64,000 nt of DNA, taken from an uncultured Lentisphaerota bacterium (GTDB taxonomy: Bacteria; Verrucomicrobiota; Kiritimatiellia; CAIQIC01). A model generated the notes under the pieces. The model ran no database searches and was not told the DNA's origin. It saw nothing but the letters and a program-made list of their open reading frames with translations. Positions 8,423-16,641 of this stretch are shown here, piece after piece (position 1 is the first letter of the stretch; each line of letters opens with the position of its first letter). The stretch covers positions 1-64,000 of the forward strand of contig CAISWQ010000033.1 in NCBI GenBank assembly GCA_903889245.1. The letters are read 5' to 3'. The translations under genes and the position numbers were made by a program.

Positions 8423-8839
8423 TTAGTCGCCGATGATTTTCACGAGCACGCGCTTGCGGCGGAGCCCATCGAACTCGCCGTAGAAAATCTGTTCCCACGG
8501 CCCGAAGTCGAGGCGGCCTTGCGTCACCGCGCAGACGACCTCGCGGCCCATGATGGTGCGCTTGAGATGTGCATCGCCGTTATCCTCCGCGCCGTTGTGC
8601 GCGTACTGGCTATGCGGCTTCTCCGGCGCGAGCCGCTCCAGCCAGCGCTCGAAGTCGGCGTGCAAGCCGGACTCGTCGTCGTTGATGAACACGCTCGCGG
8701 TGATGTGCATCGCGTTGACAAGGCACAGGCCCTCGCGCACGCCGCTCTCGCGCAGGCACGTCTCGACCTGCGGCGTGATATTGAGGAAGCCGCGCCGCGC
8801 GGGCACCTCGAACCAGAGTTCCTTGCGGTAGCTTTTCAT
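8423..8839 (-). CDS. yjbQ: YjbQ family protein (UPF0047)
   Basis: This 138-aa protein has the full length of the YjbQ/UPF0047 family, annotated as a secondary thiamine-phosphate synthase, although its main role is uncertain. Diagnostic blocks are [63 protein letters not shown] and the C-terminal [26 protein letters not shown]. It is the first gene of a unit with the fucosidase. Its last 36 bases are duplicated on the other side of the fucosidase gene. Confidence 0.9.
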   Translation of the reverse strand: MKSYRKELWFEVPARRGFLNITPQVETCLRESGVREGLCLVNAMHITASVFINDDESGLHADFERWLERLAPEKPHSQYAHNGAEDNGDAHLKRTIMGREVVCAVTQGRLDFGPWEQIFYGEFDGLRRKRVLVKIIGD

Positions 8840-8966
8840 GGCCGGGAGACTAGCCGCCGGCCGCGCGCAGGTAAAGCGATGAAGAGAGCCGCCCGTCAGT
8901 GGTCATTTGTCAGTGGTGCGTTGGTCCCCGGCGCAGTCGTCCGCCAGCAGCGAAACTTCCGTGTGG

Positions 8967-9034
8967 GCGGGGTTTCCAACCCCGCGACCCCTGCACGAAC
9001 GCAACAGCAAGGCGGGCTGGAAGCCCCACCCGCA
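8967..9034. repeat. GC-rich hairpins in the divergent yjbQ/9306 intergenic region
   Basis: GCGGGG-tttccaa-CCCCGC (8967-8985) is followed by GGCGGGCTGGAAGCCCCACCCGC (about 9011-9033). The second resembles the first in word order. No gene is seen between 8840 and 9305. This region must hold the two divergent promoters. Confidence 0.6.
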
Positions 9035-9135
9035 GCGGAAAATTTTCCAGGGATTGGAAAGTTGAACCGGTGGTTTTTCCAAGCCTTGGATGGCGCGCGG
9101 CGCGCCACAGGAAAAATTTTCCGAGGCTTGGAACA
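9035..9135. repeat. 101-bp compound element with three TTCCAAGNCTTGGAA copies (identical to 19375-19475)
   Basis: Palindrome centres are at 9052, 9084 and 9126, spaced 32 and 42 bp. The whole 101 bp matches 19375-19475 base for base in the printed sequence. Between the second and third copies lies a GC hairpin, TGGCGCG-cgg-CGCGCCA. Confidence 0.9.
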
Positions 9136-9167
9136 ACGGCCTTCCCTCCGCGGAGACGGGGGCTGGG

Positions 9168-9203
9168 GGAGGTCAAGAATGGATAGGTGGAGGTCAAGAA
9201 TGG
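9168..9203. repeat. GGAGGTCAAGAATGG tandem repeat
   Basis: Two identical 15-bp copies start at 9168 and 9189, 21 bp (two helical turns) apart. They lie 100-140 bp upstream of the next plus-strand gene, with a TATAGT (-10 like) at about 9229. They could be regulatory sites or a simple duplication. Confidence 0.5.
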
Positions 9204-9305
9204 TCATTCCCGGCTCAACGCGGGGGGCTATAGTGCGCGCGGTTCGCGGCGGCAGTGGGATGGGGCGCCGGAACATTTGTGCGCCGAGATGGCAGGAGTA
9301 GCAAC

Positions 9306-9668
9306 ATGAGCAGACGTTTCTTCAGGCTGGTGCTCTCGGGACTAATCATGGCGGTCGCCGTCTGCGGAATGACGGGCGTGGCCCACGCCAAGGGCAAGCC
9401 GAAGCTTACGCAGTACACGGTGGCGGAGGTGGATGATGTGCTGGGTGTGATCACCATCGCCGAGCAGGACGGCGACCGCAAGGCCTACACGGTGACGCAG
9501 AGCACGAAGATCATGATCAACGGCTCGGCGGGCAAGCTGGCGGAGGTCAAGGCGGGGATGCGGGTTGCCAGTTTTGCGCCCACCGGTGTGGATAAGCTGG
9601 GCAGCATCACGCTCTCCGGTTCCGCGTCGGCTCCGGACAAGAAAACCGGCGGCAAAAAGAAGAAGTGA
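9306..9668 (+). CDS. Small exported protein with a short beta domain and Lys-rich tail
   Basis: This 120-aa protein begins MSRRFFRLVL with a clear signal peptide ending at VAHAKG. The start is fixed by AGGAG at 9294-9298. Residues 35-100 (YTVAEVDDVLGVITIAEQDGDRKAYTVTQSTKIMINGSAGKLAEVKAGMRV) have the alternating pattern of a small beta-barrel like those in DUF5666-type proteins. The tail is GGKKKK. It precedes the TPR/Exb cluster by 54 bp on the same strand. I do not recognise a precise family. Confidence 0.7.
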   Translation: MSRRFFRLVLSGLIMAVAVCGMTGVAHAKGKPKLTQYTVAEVDDVLGVITIAEQDGDRKAYTVTQSTKIMINGSAGKLAEVKAGMRVASFAPTGVDKLGSITLSGSASAPDKKTGGKKKK

Positions 9669-9722
9669 ACAACTCTCTCTCATGGGCGGCACCGGCCAGG
9701 GGTTGAAGCGGCGGCTACGGCG

Positions 9723-12611
9723 ATGAAGAAAGTTCTCCACGTTGGATGGGCCTTGTGGGCCTGTGCGGTGTTGGCGCGCGCGGCGCTGCCGGACTCGCTG
9801 GTGATCCAGTTGACCGAGACCTACACCACGGCGATGAAGGCCTTCGAGGCGGGCCGCTGGACGGAGGCCGCCGCCGGTTTGAGCAAGCTGGTGGCCAAGG
9901 TCACCGACCCGGCCGACCAGGCGAAGATCGGGCCGGTTTATTACACCGTGGGGGCGGCCCACTACAACGCGAAGCAGTACCCGCAGGCGGCCGCCGCGTT
10001 CCAGATTTTCCTGACCAAATTCCCGGATGATCCGCGCGCGCGGCAGGCGCGGCTGGCGCAGGCGCGCGCGACTTACCTCGCCAAGCAGTATGAAGCGGCC
10101 ATTCCGCTGTTCGCCGCCTATGAGGGCGTACCGGCCATGCGTTATCAGTCGCTGCTGGTGCAGGCCGAGTGTTTCAAGGCGCTCAAGAAGGACACGGAGC
10201 AGATGGCGGTGCTGGAGCGGCTGATGCTGCCGGACATCGGCGCCGCCCAGCAGGCCGAGGGCGCGCTGACGTTGATCGAACTCTATTTCCACAAGGACCA
10301 GACCGACAAGGCGCTGGAACTGCTCAACAAGCTGCACGCGCGCATCGCGGTGGTGGATAACGTGGTGGCGCTCAACCTGCTGACCGTGAAGCTCGGCGAC
10401 GAGCTGGCGGAGAAGAAAGCCTATGAGCAGGCGCTGCGCGCCTACCGCGAAGTGCGGACGCGCGAACAGGTGCTCGATTTCCAGACCAACCGCATCGCCG
10501 CCCTGGAGCAGCGCATCCAGGCCAATCAGCGTTATCTGCGCAGCGGGCGGCTCGATGCGGTGCAGGTGGCCAGCGCGAACCAGGAGCTGGAGGCGGCGGT
10601 GGAACACGCACGGAAACTGCTCGCGGTGCAGGAAAAAATGCCGGATCACCTGCCGGGCGTGGTGCTGCGGATGGGGCGCGTCTATTATGACTGGGGCCGG
10701 AAGTGGGAGGCGATCAGCGCCTTTGATTCGCTCCTAGCCGAGCATCCGAAAACGAAGGAGTGCGAGCCGGCGCTCTACGCGATGCTGGTCTGCTACGCCG
10801 ACCTCAACCGCGTCGCCCGCACGCAGGCCATGTGCGAGCGCTACCTCAAAGAATTTCCCAAGGGGCCGAATGCGGCCGGCGTGGGCTATTTGCTTGGCGC
10901 GGTTTCGTTGGAGGCGGGCGAGCCCAAACGTGCGGCGACGTTCTTCGGCCGCATCCTCGACGAGCAGCCGCAGAGCCCGCTGCGCGAGCAGTTGATTCTC
11001 GGGCTGGGCAATTCCTACGCGATGATGGGCCAGCACGTGGAGTCGCGCCGGGAATACCGGCGCTACCTGCGCGATTTCCCCAAGGGTCAGTTCCTCGAGG
11101 ACGCGCTCTATCGCGAGGCGCTGGCGACCGTCTTCCTGGGCGAGTATGAGGCCGCGCTGAAGTCGCTCAACGCCTACGTCCAGAAATATCCGCAGGGCGC
11201 CTACGCGGCCGATGCGGGCTACCGCCTTATGGTGTGCAAGTACGCCGGCTCGCTCTATGGCGAGGTGGTGGCCGATGCCCAACAGTGGCACAAGAAGTTT
11301 CCGAATCACCAGATTGCGGGTGAGATTTTTGCCGTCACCGCCGACGCCCATGCCGCGGAAAACAAACACGCCGAGGCGGCCGCGGCCTATCAGCAGGCGT
11401 TCAAGAGGGCCTCCACCGATGAGGTGCTGAACTACGCCCTGTTCGAGGCCGGCAAGCAACTGCAGAAGCTCGGCGACTGGCCGGCGGTCGCGAAGATGTT
11501 CGAGGATTTCGTGCGCGATAATCCGAACCATGCCTCGGTGGTGGCGGCGATGTACTGGATCAGCCGCGCGAAGCAGCGCGAGGGCAAGCCGGAGGAGGCC
11601 AAGGCGCTGATCATCACGCAGCTCAAGCGCGACCTGAACGAGCCGAAGCGCGAGGCGGTCGAGCAACTGCTCCAGCAGCTCGCGCAGCTCTGCGCGAAGC
11701 GGCCGCGTCCGCCAGCGCTGCCGGCCGCGGACACGAACGCCGTGGCCGCCGCTGCCGCCACGAATGCGCCGGCCGCCGCCGCCACCAACGCGGTCGCCGT
11801 CGCGCCGCCGCTCCCGCCGCCCTACGATCCCTTCCCGGAGCTGAAGCAGCAGTTGGAACCGCTGGCGGACCTGGCGAACGCGACCGGCCGGGCGCGCCTG
11901 CTCTACGCCGAGGCCGAACTGTGCAAACTGCGCCGGCAGAACGCCGACGTGCAAGACATCTATGACCGGCTGGCGAAGGACTTCACGCCGGAGCAGTTAA
12001 GCCCGGTGTTGCTCGCGCTCGTCGGCGATCACCTTCTGGAGAAGGGTGACCGCGTCAAGGCGGCGAAGTTCTTTGAGGACCTGCGCGAGGATTATCCGAA
12101 GAGCAACTACCTGGACTTCGCCTTCAACGGCCTCGGCGAAATCGCGCTGGCGGGCGGCCAGGCGCGCAAGGCGCTGGAGCTGTTCACCACGGCCGCCGAC
12201 GACCTCGCCGCGCTGAAGATCAAGGACGCGACGCTGGGCAAGGCGCGTGCGCTGCTGGAATTGGGGAAATATCCAGAGGCCAAGAAACTGTTCGCGCAGG
12301 TCGCCAGCACGCGCGAGTGGCGCGGCGAGTCCACGGCCGCGGCGGTCTTCTATCTCGGCGAGCTGGAGGCGAAGCAGGGGCGCTATCCCGAGGCGATCGC
12401 GCACTATCAGCGCGTGTTCGTGGCCTACCAGAAATTCCTGCCGTGGGCCGCGCGCGCCTATGTGCGCGGCGCGGACTGCTTCGACAAGCTCGGCAAGCGC
12501 GCCGAGGCCATCGGGCATCTGCGCGAGATGCTGCGCAACGCGAAGCTGAAGGATTTCCCCGAGACGGAACAGGCGCGCAAGCTGTTGGACACGTGGGGGG
12601 CCGCTTCGTGA
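9723..12611 (+). CDS. Large exported TPR protein of the Exb/SAM cluster
   Basis: This 962-aa protein has a signal peptide (MKKVLHVGWALWACAVLARA). It then carries many tetratricopeptide-type repeats from about residue 25 to 650, with units such as AAAAFQIFLTKFPDDPRARQARLAQARATYLAKQYEAAIPLF. An Ala/Pro linker lies near 655-705 ([17 protein letters not shown]...PPLPPPYDP) and more TPR units follow to the end. The many P-x-A/G spacings resemble periplasmic YbgF/BamD-like TPR proteins. It probably scaffolds an envelope complex. It overlaps the next gene by four bases (GTGA), indicating translational coupling. Confidence 0.8.
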   Translation: MKKVLHVGWALWACAVLARAALPDSLVIQLTETYTTAMKAFEAGRWTEAAAGLSKLVAKVTDPADQAKIGPVYYTVGAAHYNAKQYPQAAAAFQIFLTKFPDDPRARQARLAQARATYLAKQYEAAIPLFAAYEGVPAMRYQSLLVQAECFKALKKDTEQMAVLERLMLPDIGAAQQAEGALTLIELYFHKDQTDKALELLNKLHARIAVVDNVVALNLLTVKLGDELAEKKAYEQALRAYREVRTREQVLDFQTNRIAALEQRIQANQRYLRSGRLDAVQVASANQELEAAVEHARKLLAVQEKMPDHLPGVVLRMGRVYYDWGRKWEAISAFDSLLAEHPKTKECEPALYAMLVCYADLNRVARTQAMCERYLKEFPKGPNAAGVGYLLGAVSLEAGEPKRAATFFGRILDEQPQSPLREQLILGLGNSYAMMGQHVESRREYRRYLRDFPKGQFLEDALYREALATVFLGEYEAALKSLNAYVQKYPQGAYAADAGYRLMVCKYAGSLYGEVVADAQQWHKKFPNHQIAGEIFAVTADAHAAENKHAEAAAAYQQAFKRASTDEVLNYALFEAGKQLQKLGDWPAVAKMFEDFVRDNPNHASVVAAMYWISRAKQREGKPEEAKALIITQLKRDLNEPKREAVEQLLQQLAQLCAKRPRPPALPAADTNAVAAAAATNAPAAAATNAVAVAPPLPPPYDPFPELKQQLEPLADLANATGRARLLYAEAELCKLRRQNADVQDIYDRLAKDFTPEQLSPVLLALVGDHLLEKGDRVKAAKFFEDLREDYPKSNYLDFAFNGLGEIALAGGQARKALELFTTAADDLAALKIKDATLGKARALLELGKYPEAKKLFAQVASTREWRGESTAAAVFYLGELEAKQGRYPEAIAHYQRVFVAYQKFLPWAARAYVRGADCFDKLGKRAEAIGHLREMLRNAKLKDFPETEQARKLLDTWGAAS

Positions 12612-13465
12612 GAAGCCTCGCCCTCCTGCTCACGCTCACGCTGGCGGCGCACGCGCAAAGCCTCGTCTTCAAGGATGGCAAGGTGCTCGCTGTCGGGAAG
12701 GATCTGCGGCGGCAAGGCGATATGCTCTTCACGCTGGTCGAGCTTTCCGGCGCCGCGCCGGGCCAGCCCGCGAGGACAGGCGAGGTCGGCTACGCGGTGG
12801 CGCAGATCGCGCGCCTGGAACTGCCGCCGCCCGCCCTGCTGAAAACGGCGCCCGAGCTGCTGGCGCAGGGCAAGGCCGCCGAAGCGCTCGCGCAACTGGA
12901 CCCCGCGCTGGCCAACCAGGTGACGTTCCGCGACCTGCCCGGCAGTTGGTGGGCGGAGACGGCGTTGCTCAAGCTGCGGGCGTTGAACCAACTTGGCCGC
13001 GAGGCTGAGGTCGAGCCGCTCGCCCAGCAGATCAGCACCTGCGCCGTCCATCCTGACCAGCCGCGCGCGGCGCAAGCCCAGGTGGCGCTGGCGCTGCTGC
13101 GCAAGGGCCAGACCGCCCGGGCGCTGCCGATTGCCGTCATTGTACTCAAGGAATCCAAGGAACCGGCGACGCGCGCGGTCGCCAGCGTGGTCAAGGGCGG
13201 CTGCCTCATGGAGAAGAAGGATTGGGAGGGCGCGCTGCTCGCCTACCTGAAGGTCCCGGTCTTCTTCCCTCAAGACAAGCTGCTGCTCGCGCAGGCCCTG
13301 CTGGGCGCGGGCCGTGCGCAGTTCGAGCTGTCCGACCTTGAGGCGGCCAAGGGCACGCTCAACGAATTGAAGAAAGTCTGCGCCGGCTCGCCCGAGGCGG
13401 AGCAGGTGGAAGCGGAATTGCAAAAAATCCAGCGCCGCGAGAAGGCGCTGGCGGAACCGAAATGA
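12608..13465 (+). CDS. Exported TPR protein, second in the Exb/SAM cluster
   Basis: This gene starts at a GTG overlapping the stop of the previous gene; the ORF track extends further upstream into that gene and is not correct. The 285-aa product has a signal peptide (VRSLALLLTLTLAAHAQS). A short beta segment follows (LVFKDGKVLAVGKDLRRQGDMLFTLVE). TPR-like helices run from about residue 80 to 280 (LLAQGKAAEALAQLDPALAN, GRAQFELSDLEAAKGTLNELKKV). It is followed after 7 bp by exbB. It is probably a periplasmic partner of the motor complex, inferred from context. Confidence 0.75.
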   Translation: MRSLALLLTLTLAAHAQSLVFKDGKVLAVGKDLRRQGDMLFTLVELSGAAPGQPARTGEVGYAVAQIARLELPPPALLKTAPELLAQGKAAEALAQLDPALANQVTFRDLPGSWWAETALLKLRALNQLGREAEVEPLAQQISTCAVHPDQPRAAQAQVALALLRKGQTARALPIAVIVLKESKEPATRAVASVVKGGCLMEKKDWEGALLAYLKVPVFFPQDKLLLAQALLGAGRAQFELSDLEAAKGTLNELKKVCAGSPEAEQVEAELQKIQRREKALAEPK

Positions 13466-13472
13466 GGACACC

Positions 13473-14285
13473 ATGAAAATCAAAACCATGCTGCTGATCG
13501 GCCTCGCGGCCGGGGCGCTGTTGTGTACCGGGGTACAGGCGGCCGCCGAGAAACCCGCCGGCGAAAAGGCGGCGGTTTCCAAATCGCTGTGGGAACAGAT
13601 CAAGGAGGGCGGCTGGGTCATGGTCCCGATTGGCATACTCTCGATCCTGACCCTCTACCTGATCGGCGATGGCGTCGTGCGCACGGGCCGCAAGCGCGTG
13701 CTGCCGGAGCAGCACCTTGAGGCTGTGAAAGCCCATTTCAAGCAGGGCGACTATGTGGCGGCCTACAACTACTGCAAGGCGAACCCGTCGCCGTTCACCA
13801 ATGTCTGCCGCGTCGCCGTCAGTCTGCTGGGCGATGGCAAGGCGGCGGTGGAGGAAGGGCAGCTCGCGGAGCTTTCCAAGGAGAACGCGGCGATGCAGAC
13901 CTACATCTCCTATCTCTCGGTGATCGGCGTCTGCGCGCCGATGATCGGGCTGCTCGGCACGGTCACCGGCATGATCAAGGCCTTCCAGACGCTGGGCAGC
14001 GCCGGCATCGGCGATCCTTCCAGCCTCTCGGCGGCCATTGGCGAGGTGCTCGTGGCCACGGCCAGCGGCCTGTTCATCGCGATTCCCGCCTTTGGCGCGT
14101 TCTATTTCCTGCGCAACCGCGCGGGCAAGGCGCTGCACGACATTCAGGACGTGATGGCGTTGTTCTTCCGCAAGATTCCCTACGAGGATTTTGCCGGCGT
14201 CCATATTGGCGACGAGGAACTGATCGCCGCGCGGCCGAACTGGGTGGCGGAAGAGACGGCGGTCGCACCCGAGGCGGCCACATGA
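13473..14285 (+). CDS. exbB: MotA/TolQ/ExbB proton channel protein
   Basis: This 270-aa inner-membrane protein forms the proton-driven stator with ExbD/TolR. A cleavable-type signal segment (residues 1-24) precedes the first core transmembrane helix (about 49-65). A cytoplasmic loop of about 75 residues follows. TM2 (about 145-170, CAPMIGLLGTVTGMIKAF) and TM3 (about 190-213, EVLVATASGLFIAIPAFGAF) carry the conserved family motifs. The extra N-terminal signal is common in ExbB proteins of Bacteroidota and PVC bacteria. It is followed by two ExbD genes and three SAM-domain proteins. Confidence 0.93.
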   Translation: MKIKTMLLIGLAAGALLCTGVQAAAEKPAGEKAAVSKSLWEQIKEGGWVMVPIGILSILTLYLIGDGVVRTGRKRVLPEQHLEAVKAHFKQGDYVAAYNYCKANPSPFTNVCRVAVSLLGDGKAAVEEGQLAELSKENAAMQTYISYLSVIGVCAPMIGLLGTVTGMIKAFQTLGSAGIGDPSSLSAAIGEVLVATASGLFIAIPAFGAFYFLRNRAGKALHDIQDVMALFFRKIPYEDFAGVHIGDEELIAARPNWVAEETAVAPEAAT

Positions 14286-14316
14286 AAGCCGCGCCGCGCA
14301 ACAGGAGGGCCTGCTA

Positions 14317-14778
14317 ATGGCTGGCGGTGGTGGCGGTGGCGATAGCGGCGAACCTGAATTCCAGGTGGCACCGATGATTGATGTGCTGCTCGTGCTGCTC
14401 ATCTTCTTCATGAGCATCACCACGGCGCAGGTGTTGAAGGTGGACAAGAGCATCCAGCTCCCGCTCGCCCCCAACGCCATCAAGAAGGACAACCAGCGCG
14501 CCGAGGCGATCATCAATGTGCGCTGGAACGAGGGCACGAAGAAGGCCACGTTCGTCGTGGATGACAAGCTCTACGCCGACACCGCCGAACTCGTGAAGGT
14601 GCTGGTCGTCGCCAAGAAAACCGGCGAGGCCAAGGTGACCCACGGGCCGAACCTCGGCTTCCGTTGCGTCATCCGCGGCGACCGCCTGGCGCAGGCCGGG
14701 GCGATCTCACGCGCGATGGCCGCCGCCGCCGAGGCCGGCATCAGCGATATCTCGTTCTCCGCCGCCAACCGGGATTGA
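14317..14778 (+). CDS. exbD: ExbD/TolR family protein 1
   Basis: This 153-aa protein has a single N-terminal transmembrane helix with the proton-carrying Asp (Asp22 in FQVAPMIDVLLVLLIFFM) and a periplasmic domain. The N-terminus is a short Gly-rich stretch. An AGGAGG ribosome binding site precedes the ATG. A C-terminal GDRLAQAGAISRAMAAAAEAGISDISFSA block is typical of the family. Two different ExbD proteins in tandem suggest a hetero-dimeric stator subunit. Confidence 0.92.
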   Translation: MAGGGGGGDSGEPEFQVAPMIDVLLVLLIFFMSITTAQVLKVDKSIQLPLAPNAIKKDNQRAEAIINVRWNEGTKKATFVVDDKLYADTAELVKVLVVAKKTGEAKVTHGPNLGFRCVIRGDRLAQAGAISRAMAAAAEAGISDISFSAANRD

Positions 14779-14781
14779 ACC

Positions 14782-15231
14782 ATGCGCCGCCTTGAACCCT
14801 TTCCCGCAGGCGAAGCCAACTTCGGCTTCCAGATCGCGCCGATGATTGATGTCGTCTTCGTCATCATGCTCTTCTTCATGGTCATGGCCGGTGCCGTGAA
14901 GGTCGAGCGCGAACTGAACACCAAGTTGCCCGGGACCGCCGAGACCAGCGGGCCGATGGACTTCGTGGATGAGATCATCATCAACATCTCCATCGCCGGC
15001 GAGGTGACGCTCAACGATGAGCCGATGGACACGCCCGCGAGCAAGGACCTGCCCCAACTCCGCAACACGCTGCTGCGCCTCAAGCAGGGCAGCGATGCCG
15101 CCAAGACACCCGTCATGGTCACGATTGTCAGCGAGGGCGAGGCGCGCTATCACCGCACGGTGGATGTGCTCGACGCGCTCGCCGTCGCCCAGATCGAGAA
15201 CGTCACCTTCACCGTCAGCGAGGAAGAATGA
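14782..15231 (+). CDS. exbD: ExbD/TolR family protein 2
   Basis: This second ExbD homologue has 149 aa. It carries FGFQIAPMIDVVFVIMLFFMVMAG with the conserved Asp23. It starts three bases after the stop of the first ExbD and overlaps the SAM-vWA gene by four bases (ATGA). The periplasmic part (EIIINISIAGEVTLNDEPMD...VSEGEARYHRTVDVLDALAVAQIENVTFTV) is the usual ExbD fold. It probably works in the same complex as the first copy. Confidence 0.92.
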   Translation: MRRLEPFPAGEANFGFQIAPMIDVVFVIMLFFMVMAGAVKVERELNTKLPGTAETSGPMDFVDEIIINISIAGEVTLNDEPMDTPASKDLPQLRNTLLRLKQGSDAAKTPVMVTIVSEGEARYHRTVDVLDALAVAQIENVTFTVSEEE

Positions 15232-16622
15232 GCAGCTCCGGTGACTTGAACGTGGCGGAGTGGCTGGCCGGTCTCGGCCTGGGCCAGTATGCGGAACTGT
15301 TCGCCGCGCACAACATCACCGGCGACCTGCTGGCGGGACTCACCGATGCCGACCTGAAAACGCTGGGCATCGCCTCGCTCGGCCACCGCAAGCGGCTGTT
15401 GCAGAAAATCCAGAAGCGGCCGGCGGGCGTCGTGGCGCCACCGGCGACCACGACTCCGAAAAAACCAGCGCCCGCCGCGCCACCTGCGCCGCCCGTTGCA
15501 GCGCAGAAGCCCGCGCCCACGGCACGCGCAAAAACTGCGCCGGCCGGTGTTGTGGCAGCGGCCGCTGATGCCGTGGCACAGGCGCCGGTAACGGCGGTGT
15601 CCGCCACGCGCGTCAAGCAACCCAGCCGCGGGCGCATCGCCGCCTTCATCGGCGGCCATTTTCTCCTCGTCAGCATCTGCGTGCATCTGCTTTTTGGCGT
15701 CGGCGCCACGCTCTACGTCGTGCAGATCATCCAGGCCAAGCGCAAGGTCACCTTCCAGAACGGGCCGCCCACGCTCAATCCGAGCACACGCGTACTCGAA
15801 CACAAGGTGGCGATGGCGCAGAAGAAGAAAGCCGGCGGCGCGCCGCCGCAGGCCAGGCGCATCGCCTCGACCGGCCTCGCGAAAGTATCGCTGCCGGATA
15901 TGCCCAGCATTCCCAGCGCGACGACCGTGGTGCCCGGCATGATGGCGGGCATGGGCGGCGCGGGCTTCGGCACGGGCCTCGGCTTCGGCAGTGGTATGGG
16001 CAGCGGGATGGGCGGCGGCGGCGGTGGCGGTGGCATCGGCTTCTTTGGCCTGCGGATGGCCGCACGCAACATCGTGCTGGTCATAGATATTTCCGGCAGC
16101 ATGATCCAGGGCAAGAAGGACCGGACCGCCTACGACCGGCTCGAGAAGGAGGCCGTCACCGCCATTCAAGGACTCGATCTGAACTCGCGCCTGAACATCA
16201 TCGCCTTCTCGGGCTCGCCCTTTGTCTTCAGCGAGAAGTCGGTGACGGCCGGGCCTGGCGACAAGAACCGCGCCATCGAATGGCTCAAAAGCTACAGCCC
16301 CTGCCACTGCCTGCCCTCCGGTGTGACCAAGGGCAATGGCAAAATCTGGCAGTCGGGCAAGGGCAAGCGCCACTCGGGCACCAGCAGCGAGAAGGCGCTG
16401 GAGCGCGCGTTTGAACTCAAGCCGGACACGATCCTGTTCGTCTCCGATGGCGAGCCGACGGACGCCAAGCCGAACGAAATCCTGAAGCACGTGGAGAGCT
16501 GGCAGCGACAGCAGCAGAAGAAGGTCATCATCAACACCATCGCCTATCACGCCGATAGCGGCGAAGATTTCATGGAGAACCTGGCCAAGCAAAACGGCGG
16601 CCAGTTCAAGAACATCCGGTAA
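15228..16622 (+). CDS. SAM domain - linker - TM - Gly-rich - vWA protein
   Basis: This 464-aa protein starts with a sterile alpha motif (SAM) domain at about 7-62 (VAEWLAGLGLGQYAELFAAHNITGDLLAGLTDADLKTLGI). An Ala/Pro-rich linker (64-130) follows, then a transmembrane helix (about 138-168), a conserved juxtamembrane region (170-230), a Gly-rich stretch (235-275) and a von Willebrand A domain. The vWA domain has the MIDAS motif DISGS near 287-291 and SDGEPTD later. The expected topology is cytoplasmic SAM and periplasmic vWA. The TM and juxtamembrane segment is almost identical to that of the next protein. It is probably an effector of the ExbBD motor, by analogy with TonB/TolA topology. Confidence 0.85.
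   Translation: MSSSGDLNVAEWLAGLGLGQYAELFAAHNITGDLLAGLTDADLKTLGIASLGHRKRLLQKIQKRPAGVVAPPATTTPKKPAPAAPPAPPVAAQKPAPTARAKTAPAGVVAAAADAVAQAPVTAVSATRVKQPSRGRIAAFIGGHFLLVSICVHLLFGVGATLYVVQIIQAKRKVTFQNGPPTLNPSTRVLEHKVAMAQKKKAGGAPPQARRIASTGLAKVSLPDMPSIPSATTVVPGMMAGMGGAGFGTGLGFGSGMGSGMGGGGGGGGIGFFGLRMAARNIVLVIDISGSMIQGKKDRTAYDRLEKEAVTAIQGLDLNSRLNIIAFSGSPFVFSEKSVTAGPGDKNRAIEWLKSYSPCHCLPSGVTKGNGKIWQSGKGKRHSGTSSEKALERAFELKPDTILFVSDGEPTDAKPNEILKHVESWQRQQQKKVIINTIAYHADSGEDFMENLAKQNGGQFKNIR
15667..16054 (+). repeat. 388-bp segment nearly identical to 17081-17468
   Basis: This covers the TM, juxtamembrane and Gly-rich region of the SAM-vWA gene. By eye it differs from the copy in the next gene at about 16 positions. 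All but one are synonymous third-position changes; the exception is Ile to Phe just before GFFGLR. Sequences on either side are unrelated apart from the SAM domains. Confidence 0.85.
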
Positions 16623-16641
16623 CGGGCGGCCGCGCAGCACC

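Noticed and set aside
5794-8436. Plus-strand ORF of 880 aa
   Set aside because: It is antisense to the ThuA and fucosidase genes and spans the gap between them; no domain fits.
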